Source of the DNA: Artemisia argyi
Lineage: Eukaryota; Streptophyta; Magnoliopsida; Asterales; Asteraceae
Direction: 5' to 3'
NCBI GenBank assembly: GCA_030686995.1
Contig: CM060694.1
Span: 92,471,844-92,535,843, forward strand
DNA: 64,000 bases
The notes beneath the pieces are model-generated. The model was not told the DNA's origin. It did not search any database and was given only the letters and a program-made list of their open reading frames with translations. Position 1 is the stretch's first letter; each line of letters opens with the position of its first letter. The position numbers and the translations under genes are program-made. This document shows, piece by piece, positions 11,801 to 21,300 of the stretch.

Positions 11801-12543
11801 GTGTCCCAAACAGCTTCATTCCTTTGTGTACCATCAGTATCTGAATCATAGCTAGGACTGCTGCTTTCAGCCTGTTGTTCTGAAGATGAATCACTTCCCG
11901 TGAAAACCAAACTATCATCTGATGCATCACCCTCATTGACCATTTCCTCTTCTGTTTGAACATCTTTCTCTGTCTCTCTTTCAATCACCTCTGTTTCCTT
12001 AAACTGTATCTCTCTTTCAATTAGCTCTCTTTCTTTTACCTGCATATCTTTTTCAATCTGCTCTCTTTCCTTTAACTGCATATCTTTGTCAATCTGCTCT
12101 CTTTCCCGTTTCAGCTTCTCAATTTCATTTAACTCAGCTTCCTCAGCATCAAGTATCTTTTCGAGTTCCCCCATGTCATTTATGCATTTAGTTCTGAAGG
12201 TCAAATAGCCTACCCAAAATTGTTGGTAAAATGCATCAATAAACTCTGACTGGTTCATTATCCAAGGGTTAAAGATACGCTGAAATTGAGTTTGGATCAC
12301 TTTAAAAGCTTCCTTGCAGTTACTCATATCAAGTTCTTCTTCATTAAGTAGCATCTCAAGTTGATTCAGGCTTTTGTTGAGTTTCTCTTTGAAATAATGA
12401 AATCGGTCTCTGACGTAGTATTCAAATGCTTGTTCGAACCTTGAATCATAACCATAAATATTGATGACCTTCACTACATATGACTTGAACACTGTAAATA
12501 CTTTCTTTGAATCTCTCTCTTGGATTTGCATTTTCATTTCCAT
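8896..12543 (-). pseudogene. gag: Large coiled-coil Gag-like polyprotein, copy 1 (three in-frame stops)
   Basis: One continuous frame of 1,215 codons from the ATG at 12543 to the stop at 8896, broken only by in-frame TAA codons at 11560-11562, 10423-10425 and 10198-10200. Comparison with copy 2 shows each stop replaces a sense codon (TAT, TAT and TCA). Domains in order: an N-terminal globular part (about residues 1-130), tandem KEREQIEKDMQ-type charged repeats (about 150-200), an acidic serine-rich segment (about 215-300), long coiled coils (about 330-900), then a basic, aromatic C-terminus ending in LKWVPKVVV. No CCHC zinc knuckle is seen. Gag packages element RNA into particles; that role is inferred from position behind the primer binding site. 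Copy 2 has fewer KERE repeats. Confidence 0.75.
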
Positions 12544-13589
12544 TGTTAAGCGATGTGTGATAAAGTTGATCTTGGATCGTTGAAGATAACAAAGGTTGTT
12601 GTATGAAGATTAGATGTTTTTGGCCAATTTTGAAAAGCGAATATGGTAGATATTAGTGATTTCGAATTTTCCCTCCAAAAATATTTTGAAAATTTTCTCT
12701 CCCAGAATTTGAAAATCACTATGAAAAGCAATTCTAAAGTTACCAGAAAAATTTGAGTTATAAAAATTTCGACGCCAAATTTTACCGAAAAAATTTGAAT
12801 TTTGGCCTAAAAATTCGAATTTCGGGCCAAAATTTTCAACTTTGTACCAAAATTTAAATCTCGTGTAAAAATTGATCGTTTAGTCTCTTGTAAAAAATAA
12901 ATTTTACTCAAATTTTCCCGCCAAACTCGGTAAGGTTTAGTGGTCTTAACTCGGTAAGGTTTAGTGGTCTTAACTCGGTAAAGTCCTTAAAACAGTCAAA
13001 CTCGGTATGTCTTAAAAGCTTTCAAACTCGGTATGTCTTAAATACTTTCAAACTCGGTATGTCTTATAAACTTTCAAACTCGGTAAGTTGGGATGTTTAT
13101 CAAACTCGGTAATTAGACTTAATTTGAGCAGAGTTTCCCCTAGTTAGTTGCCACAAATAACCTTACTCGATGTACGATAAGGCAAAAGGCTAACTCGCCA
13201 ATATTGTAAACTCGAAAAAAATTTCTAACTCGAAACAGAATGTTTCAAACTCGCAAAAATTTTCTCAAACTCGACAAAAATTTTCCTAACTCGAAAATTG
13301 TTTTCTAACTCGAAAAAAAAAATTTTCAAACTCACAAAAAAATTTTCAAACTCGATGAAAAAAGTTTTCTAACTCGAAAGTTTTTTTTTCAAACTCGATA
13401 AACATTGTTCAAACTCAATAAAAATTTGTCCAAACTCGATAAATTTTTTTTCTAACTCGAAATTTTTTCCAAACTCGAATTTTTTTTTCTTAACTCGAAA
13501 AAAATCTGATGAACAGTACCGAGATCCGAAAAATCACCTTAAATCCTAGTTTTTTCGACCAAATCTAACCTAAAACAACCAATATTATG
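12544..13589 (-). other. Leader of Gag-only element copy 1 with a CGAGTT repeat array
   Basis: About 1 kb between the primer binding site and the gag ATG. From about 12925 to 13500 the plus strand carries about two dozen AACTCG (minus: CGAGTT) motifs spaced roughly every 20 bases in AT-rich sequence, two of them decayed to AACTCA. No ORF. Position suits an RNA packaging or dimerisation signal, but this is inference. Confidence 0.6.
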
Positions 13590-13608
13590 TCTTGACTCTT
13601 GATACCAC
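13590..13608 (-). other. Primer binding site of Gag-only element copy 1
   Basis: Just inside the 5' LTR the minus strand reads GTGGTATCAAGAGTCAAG, a variant of the TGGTATCAGAGC site complementary to initiator tRNA-Met. Confidence 0.75.
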
Positions 13609-13609
13609 T

Positions 13610-13942
13610 TGTAGGACCTTGGATCTATCTTTATCACCTTTGATTATGATGTTAGAGAGAGATGGAAGAGCTAGAGAGATAAAGTAGAGAGAGAGAGAGG
13701 TGGAGACCACTATGTGTAAAATAAACCTTTGATTAGCATGAACTCCCACACTTCCTAACAAGCTTAGGAGGGTATTTATACTTATTACATTAGCCTCCAT
13801 GGGCTTTCTCTTGGGGCTTCTTTTGGGCCAAGCCATTAAGGCTTTTACATAACCTTAATAAACTAGCATTTTACTAACTATTACATGAATATATTTAACT
13901 AACTATTTGACTCAATAATGATCATCACTTTTAATCCTAACA
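13610..13942 (-). repeat. 5' LTR of Gag-only element copy 1
   Basis: 333 bp, matching 3246-3563 with five substitutions and a 15-bp purine-rich insertion. A TATAAATA on the minus strand lies at 13773-13780. ATATT follows at 13943-13947. Confidence 0.9.
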
Positions 13943-13947
13943 ATATT

Positions 13948-14224
13948 AATCATTGTTATGTTCAAAGAAAACTTATCTTATGTTTCTTTGTGTTCAAAGA
14001 AAACTTGGATTGGAATTTGGGTGAATGCTTGTAACTCAGAACTTAATGCTGCTTGGCATAACTTAATGCTGCTAGGGATAAAAATAAAATACCACAAAAA
14101 TTAACCGATTCATATCCAGTTCATTAATGAGAAAATTGAGCAATGACAACATGTTTATTCATAAAGTCAAATAAAGTAGTATAAACGGATTACACAGGTT
14201 TATTCAAATTACTTCCTAACTCAA
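13948..14224. other. CACTA interior resumed, non-coding
   Basis: Continuation of the sequence interrupted at 3245. It carries another copy of the AACTTAATGCTGC repeat phrase near 14036-14080. No gene is seen. Confidence 0.5.
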
Positions 14225-14888
14225 CTAATACATTTTCTTTTTACCCTTCCCTTTTGAACAAACTCTGGGCATTTTTGGTTCCCATGGTTTTATACCCTTG
14301 TCTTCACAAGTCTTAGCATTGGGCAGGCCTAGCACCTGAACCCTCTCATCAAAAAGCTCTTTGGCAGTCTTTTTTGGAGTTTTAACCTTCCTAGCATCTT
14401 TCTTTTTTGTGCCTGATCCAGAATATCCCTTTGGAAAGTAGTCTGCCCATGTATTTAGAGGACCTTCAGAACTGTTTGATATGTGAAATGAACTTAAGTC
14501 ACTGCTATCAATGTATGATTTCTGCAAAAAAAATAAAAAAAATATATTAAAATTTAAAAAAATATAGTGTAAATGAAATAAAAGATAATGTTGCAATTCA
14601 GGGTGTATTTGAAACAAACGTTGTTCTTGGAACTCCAATGGCCACATTACTTGGTGGATGGTTGGTTTTAGATCATAAAAAAGAATGGAATGCAATAAAC
14701 CAACACATGTAACCCTTCTAAGTTCCCGATACAGCTCCTTTTGTCGTTTCAACTACCTTTGAGCAAAGGACTGCACCAGCCGCATTGCTAGATTGTTGAA
14801 AAAACAAAAGGAACTGTATGGGAACTTAGAATGGAAAGGTATGTTGAAATGAACTTGAGTCACTGCTGTCAATGTATGATTTCTGCAA

Positions 14889-14941
<53 letters not shown>

Positions 14942-15180
14942 TTTAAAAACATATAGTGTAAATGAAATAAAAGATAATGTTGCAATTCAGGGTGTATTTG
15001 TAACAACCTTTGTTCTTGGAACTCCAATGGCCACATTACTTGGTGGATGGTTGGTTTTAGATCATAAAAAAGAATGGAATGCAATAAACCAACATACGTG
15101 ACCCTTCTAAGTTCCCGATACAGCTCCTTTTGTCGTTTCAACTCCTTTTGAGCAAAGGACTGCACCAGCCGCATTGCTAG
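14225..15180 (-). CDS. Unrecognised two-exon gene fragment in the CACTA element, with tandemly duplicated exon
   Basis: I do not recognise the product. The terminal exon (about 14524 down to the stop at 14225) follows a TTGCAG acceptor. It encodes about 99 residues with a lysine-rich KKKDARKVKTPKKTAKE segment and a KGKGKKKM C-terminus, suggesting a nuclear protein. The preceding exon encodes a basic helix (QKELYRELRR-type) and an aromatic stretch. It is present twice in full (14585-14790, 14975-15180) and once in shortened form (about 15240-15330), so the locus suffered a local tandem duplication. The intron of one copy holds a (TA)n run at 14897-14934. No start codon can be assigned with confidence. 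Possibly a captured host gene or a TNPA-like gene. Confidence 0.45.
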
Positions 15181-15400
15181 ATTATTGAAAAAACAAAAGG
15201 AACTGTATGGGAACTCATAATGGAAAGGTATGTTGAAACCAACATACGTAACCCTTCTAAGTTCCTGCTACAACTCCTTTTATCATTTCAACTCCCTTTG
15301 AGCAAAGGACTGCACCAACCGCATTGCTAGATTGTTGAAAATATAAAAGGAACTGTATGGGAACTTAGAATGGAAAGGTATGTTGAAATTCCAGACTCAT
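14480..15400. repeat. Local tandem duplication (about 385-bp unit)
   Basis: The block from the GAACTTAAGTCACTG phrase to the GGAAAGGTATGTTGAAA phrase is repeated: unit 1 about 14480-14850, unit 2 about 14848-15230, and a shortened unit 3 about 15230-15400. Landmark GCACCAGCCGCATTGC recurs at about 14773, 15160 and 15310. Confidence 0.75.
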
Positions 15401-15571
15401 TTAGATCATAAAAAAGAATGGAATGGAAACAGAGTGATACAAATAATCTAGAAATGTTAATTAAAGAATAGAGTCTAAGTAACCTCACTCATCTTGAATG
15501 CGATGATGAAGGAGTGTGGCCTGTCATGAACAATACACACTATATCATCATTGTATTGAAGACGTCTCAAT

Positions 15572-15707
15572 GATCAGGCCAGATCTATCTAAAGTTGCAG
15601 AAAGGTTCCATTTCTTTGTTTTTTGGACACCGTCTAATAACGGTAGTAGAGGTTTTCCAAATTAAGTAATGGAACCGTTCTACAACTTTAGATAGATTTG
15701 CCCTAAT
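15572..15707. repeat. Foldback hairpin A
   Basis: Imperfect inverted repeat: the arm beginning GATCAGGCCAGATCTATC (15572 onward) pairs with the reverse complement ending at 15707. It occupies the same place in its duplication unit as hairpin B. It may be a MITE-like foldback. Confidence 0.6.
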
Positions 15708-16379
15708 ATTGAGCTTTAAGTTATTAGAAAACAGATTCTTACTATCATTTATATTGCTCCCTTAGATGTGACAAACATACATATGAATTATGTAGATTCT
15801 ACGACATTAGAGAGCTCATCGTGCATGAATGAAATCATATTAAACTTATAATAACAATGCAATGAACTACCATCCTTTCTACCCTAGCCAACAACAACAT
15901 ATTATTCAGCCTTGAATTTCTAACCTACCAACATGCTGGAGGACGAAGACACTAAATTCAAGCATTGAACCTACAAATTATACTTGATAATTGTTTCTGT
16001 ATTTTGACAAAGAGCAAAGATGAATCAACATGGATGAACAACACCAAAACAAGTTTATGTTCATACTTGAAAGTGGTGTCTGTTCACCCATGTTGATACT
16101 TCTTCCATCTTTGATACTTGGATGTTTTAGCCTAAATATTCGCACACACATCCGCTACTTTTCTTCCTTATTCTCTCAATACAAATGCAACATAATTCTT
16201 ATATCAAAAATACATCATTCATATATATAAAGCAAACAGAGTGATACAAACAATCTACAAATGTTGAGTAAAGAATAGAGTCTAAGTAACATCACTCATC
16301 TTGAATGCGATAATGAAGGAGTGTGGCCTGTCATGAACAATACACACTATATCATTATCGCATTGAACACGTCTCAATG

Positions 16380-16550
16380 ATCAGGCCATATCTATCTAAC
16401 GATGTAGATGGGTTCCATCGCTTTAATTGGACCCCTTTTTCTAATGATGCTTAATCTTGATTATTGAAAGAACCATTAAACATCGTTAGAAAATGGGGTC
16501 CAGTTAAAGTGATGGAACCCATCTACATCGTTAGATAGATCTGGCCTGAT
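16380..16550. repeat. Foldback hairpin B with near-perfect 68-nt arms
   Basis: Arms 16380-16447 and 16483-16550 are reverse complements with about five mismatches, starting ATCAGGCCA and ending TGGCCTGAT, around a loop of about 35 nt. It could be a foldback MITE or the source of a double-stranded RNA. Confidence 0.75.
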
Positions 16551-17130
16551 AATTGAGCTTTAAGTTCTTAGCAACCAAATTCTTACTATCATTTATATTG
16601 CCCACTTAAATGTGACGAACATACATATTAGTTATGTAGGTCCTACGACATTAGAGAGCTAATCATGAATCAATGAAATCATATTAAATTCATATCAACA
16701 ATGCAATGAAAAATGCAATGATAATATTTTCATTGTAACTAAATACATGAAAAAACTCTTTAAGTTCTTGACATGTTTATTGTACTTCAACCTAATCCTA
16801 TGATAAAATATTTTCATTGTTTCTGTATTTTGGCAAAGAGGAAAGATGTATCAGTAATGGATGAAACACCGGAACAAGTTTATGTTCATACTTGAAAGTG
16901 GTGTCTTTTCATCGATCACTGATACTTCTTCCATCTTTGATACATATACATATTATGTTCATACTTGAAAGTGGTGTCGGTTCACCCATCCTTGACAAAG
17001 AACAAAGATGAATCAATAATGGATGAAACACCAGAACAAGTTTATGTTCATACTTGAAAGTGGTGTCTTTTCATCCATCCTTGATACTTCTTCCGTCTTT
17101 GATACTTGATGTTTTAGCCTAAATATTCGC

Positions 17131-18360
17131 ACTAAAATTAAAAAAACAACCATAAACCCTAACAATAAAAAACACAAATATACAGATCATACATAAACCC
17201 TAACACTAAATAACACTAATTAAATAAACACAAACAATGAAATAATCAGATAAACCAAAAAAACAACTAAATAATCAGATAAACCAAATCATCTGTCAAA
17301 CTTAGGGTCAATATAGAAGCGATCTAAGTATATTACCATATGCTTCCGATCTAACTTAGTGTCAAACTTAGGGTGTAGTAGTGAGAGAGAGAAAGAAAGA
17401 ACAAGGCAGCTGTGTGTGTGTGTGAGCTAGAGTATTAAGTATATGTTGGAGTGTGTGAAGTGTGTTTGATAAGCTTTGTAAATATTAATATTATAAGTGA
17501 TGTGTGTTTGATAAGCTTTGCATATGTTATATATTACTAGCGGGGCACACGCGCGTTGCGGCGGGATGTACCCTATAATTAAAGTTTTGGCGAACGCTCT
17601 ATATATTACTAGTAGTATTTATTTACGATGAAAATTACTTTACAGATAGCGAAAATATTTTTAGATGCATGATAAACTGTTGAAGTTATGAGAAAATGAT
17701 ATATTATCTGAGTGACCAAGTCCACTTGTAAAAAAAAATTATGCATAAAATGTCTTACAAATTTTATGAAGAGAGTGTTTAGCAGCTTGATTTGTTTGTA
17801 CATTGTGGTTTATAAATGATACTTTTAATTGAAAAGGTGTTTTAAATGTTATATATATTAATTATAAGTGTTGATCAGTCAATGTGTGTAGGTGTGCTAA
17901 TGCTTAAATTGATTGTACATATAGCTTAATTTGTTGTATTTACTTAAAATGTATAAATGAAAATCTTAAAAAATTGGAAGAGAGAGAGTCAAAGATGCAT
18001 TATAAGATGTATAGATAAGTTTAAAATGATTAAAAGTATAAAAACTAAAAGTATTAAAAGTTTCAAGATCGGGATCAGAACCTACCCAGGATCGTTTTCG
18101 TCTTTGCAAGATCATGATCGTATGATCGGATCGGGATCGTAAGATCCTACTAGCTATAATGTCATTTTCTTAATAGCCTCGCTCTCTTTAACATGCAGTT
18201 TCCTTGTAAAATCAGATACATGAACTTGCATGCCTACCTTAACTCATTAGTACTTGTTTGAGTCAAATGCGTGTATCGAGTCACAATGAATGTTTTGCAG
18301 GATTTTTAGGATGAAAAGATATTTTATATTACTTACAAGCTCGAGAACTCAACAATAACT
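17131..18360. other. CACTA interior without a recognised gene
   Basis: AT-rich sequence with short GA and GT microsatellites near 17377-17424 and a GATC-rich patch (GGGATCG, ATGATCG) at about 18065-18150. At 17531-17570 a GC-rich ACTAGCGGGGCACACGCG patch resembles a reversed Helitron 3' end, not confirmed. Short ORFs have no protein-like conservation. Confidence 0.4.
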
Positions 18361-21300
18361 CGAGTCGAACTCATTAAAGGTTGAGCTCACCACCATCAAA
18401 GTCAAGCCTCCATCACCCTCTCGATCATGTTATCAGGGATCGAGAAAGTTTGAACTCGGCTTGAGCTTGACTCGAAAAGCTCGATTTATCTGTAAAGATT
18501 TGTTTTCTGAAACAAATTAAAATTGAAATATCATATAACCTAAGAATTGAATTCGGTTCGACTTCAGCTCGAAAAGCTTGATACATACATAAATAAATTT
18601 TTACACTTAGTACATTAAAAAAAAAAAAAAAAAAAAAAACATATTTTATATTAATTACAAGCTCGAGAACTCAACAATAACTCGAGTCGAACTTACATAT
18701 ATAAGATTGAGCTCAACTCATTAAACATTTCGAGCTCATTTGATAGGCTTTCAATCTCTAAAATTTTAATCAGGCGCTCAAGATCTCAAGATCCGCCCCT
18801 AATTTTCCCCCAAAAATTTCAATCTCCCGCTCAAGATCCCGCCCCTTTTTCCCCAAAATTAAAACACTAACACTTACACTAGTCAGATCTATCTTCTATC
18901 TATTGATCTATATATTCTCCTTCTCTCTAGAACCGACTCACACCACCGCCAAACTTCACCGCCTTATCTCGCCTTGGTTCCACCAACCATCGATCCTCCA
19001 CGCCATCACCGTCATCAAGACAAGGGAACTGTATGGGAGAGTTTGTTTGCTTCGGTTGTTTGGTTCGAGATAACCACCACATCCACCACCATCACAGTCA
19101 AGCCTCCATCACCCTCTCAGCTCGATCATTGATGAGTTCATAAAAACTCATCATTTCTGTCAAATCTGAACAACAAAAACATGTAAAAACACTCAGAAAC
19201 ACCACAAAATACTACAAATATCATGAGAAGGTGTTTTTATATGTTTCAAACATAAAAGAACTAAAAACAGGGAAAAACCGCCAAAGTTTACCAAATTGTC
19301 AAATTCAGTCCCTGAACTTTCATGAAATGTCAGAAATGGTCCCTGGATGATTAATTTTAAAGAAAAGTCAAAAACAATCCTCAGGAATCATGAAATAACA
19401 ATTTTTACCCTTGGAAGTTCAAAATATCAAAAATGGCAAAAATGGTCCCCGGTTAATTTTTAATTTGGAAAAATATTAAAAAGGTCCTTAAAATATTTAA
19501 ACATGGCAAGAAAGGCCCTTTTTAATATACTTTGGAAAATTACAAGTTTGGTCTATGGAAAATCAGATTTTACAATAAAAGTCCTTGGGCTTTTATACCT
19601 ATTACAAACCAAACGGATCCAATACCAACAATCCATTTCCAAAACCAAAAAAATAAAAGCCTGGTCCAGTTTTATCCCAAGCCCAACAAACCAAAGGCCC
19701 ATTCACCCTTTTTAATAACATGGGCATTGACCCGCGTTGACTCCACCTCCACCTTCTTCAACCTCCCACCCCCTATCACCTGCTGCATCACCATCCACCA
19801 TACCACCCCCCTCTACTTGCAAATACTTTCCACCTCTAGTCCACGTGTAACCCTCTCCAAGAGTCCTCAAACCTTAGCCTTGCTCCAGGAAGGAACACGT
19901 ACTACTCCACCATCCCTGCATCACCCCTGCATACCATACTACTCCACCATCACCCCTTACACCTCAAATTGTTCCCTTAACCTCCCATTGTCACATCAAT
20001 AGCATTAAATGCTTGAAAAACGGCTGCAAGCAACCTTGGTGGTTTTTGGCGCCAAAATAGATTTTGAACACCTGTACTTCAATTTCAACACGTATCAAGC
20101 TCAAAAGTGGTGGGATTTGCCTGAGAAGACACCTGGAACAATTGAGGCTATAAAAGGAGGAAGAAGACCAAGGAATATTTAGTTAGTTTTTTTAGTTAGT
20201 TTCAATTTAAATCGTTTAGTTTATAACTTGTTCTTTCAGTTTAATTCAAAGCTTTTAAGCATTGTAATAGTTAACTCAGGTTGTAATAAAACTCTGTTCA
20301 AGGTTAATTTGAAATTCATATTCAATTTCAGTTTATGAATCTTTGTCTTAAAATTCAAAAATCTCTATAAGCTTTATAGTTACTATTTGTTGTTAATTTG
20401 AATATTTTAGTTTACATAAGCTTATAAAATAGCTTATTAGAGTTATTAGAAACCTTTAATATCATTATTACTTAAAAAAGAAAAAAAAAATATAAAAAAT
20501 CAAGAAAAATAGCTTTAAAATAAAAAGTTGCATGTTGGAGTTCATCAAGATAAAGCAGGGTGTAACTTGGATTGCTTTGGGGTTTAGTGGCCTTGTGGAA
20601 GGCATTTAGGAATAATCTTTGGTCCTTGTTCTTGGTTATTAGCTGGAATGCAAAATTGTAAGCAATCCTTCTTATTTTCCATTTTATTGCATCTTACTTG
20701 TACTGCTTAATTTTGAGTTTTTATTGCTTAATTAATAATATTTAGTCATAATATAACTTAAAATAGTTAGCTTGTTAATTAAAATCAACTTTTATTTTAA
20801 ATCTCATTCAAACAGTGGAAATAGTAAAGTTGTCATATGTGAGTTCCATGCTGATATGGTTGCTGCTCTGTGCTTAAATGATCTTATGACATGTTATTTT
20901 AAGCTTTGAAATCAGTGTTAAGTATTACATCTGTGGTTTACTTTGAAAATCATCATAGACAGTTTTATAAGGGGTGTTTGGATCTGTTGGATTCTTGGTA
21001 TTTTTGTTGTTTTATTGTAGTGTTTCCTGCATACTTAGACTCCCTTAGGTGTAACTGAGCTAAATTGATCATAAAATCTATTAGTATAAGGTAAAAAAAA
21101 GTCAAAATCTCATATTACTTCCCCAAACAGTTAACTGTTGTGTTCTTAGGTTCCATGATCATGCAATTCAGTTCATTAGTTGTTTTTACTGCTTAATTTC
21201 ATCATTTTATAACTTAATATAACCTTTTCAGTCAATTGTGATCCTTTAAAACTCATATTAGTCAACTTAATTCATAATTTCAAAAGTCAAAAGTTTGGTG

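Larger units (their letters stand above)
3246..13942 (-). mobile_element. Gag-only (TR-GAG-like) LTR retrotransposon, copy 1
   Basis: Bounded by near-identical LTRs (3246-3563 and 13610-13942, both TG...CA on this strand) and a 5-bp target duplication ATATT (3241-3245, 13943-13947). On the minus strand it reads 5' LTR, tRNA-Met-type primer binding site, about 1-kb leader, one long gag-like frame, about 2.2 kb of 3' non-coding sequence, polypurine tract, 3' LTR. No protease, integrase, reverse transcriptase or RNase H can be found, so it must rely on another element. Length is 10,697 bp, or about 7.67 kb without the solo LTR at 4746-7766. By eye the LTRs differ at five bases plus one 15-bp indel, so the insertion is young. 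A second copy lies at 41088-47132. Confidence 0.9.
15427..17130. repeat. Tandem duplication of about 812 bp carrying paired hairpins
   Basis: The block starting CAGAGTGATACAAA at about 15427 recurs at about 16239 with high identity. Shared landmarks include the CTTGAATGCGAT phrase, the hairpins, and GTTCATACTTGAAAGTGGTGTC. The last 170 bases are duplicated once more (about 16860-16990 and 17035-17130). No ORF of value is present. Confidence 0.75.

Noticed and set aside
17150..17230. Telomere-like AAACCCTAA words
   Set aside because: Only three scattered words with irregular spacing, not a telomeric array.
17531..17570. Possible reversed Helitron 3' end (CTAG after a GC-rich hairpin)
   Set aside because: The stem is short and imperfect and I found no matching 5' TC end or A-T insertion site.
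19503..20002. Overlapping plus-strand ORFs up to 156 codons
   Set aside because: They lie in the U3 of the giant solo LTR in simple C-rich sequence and have no protein-like pattern.
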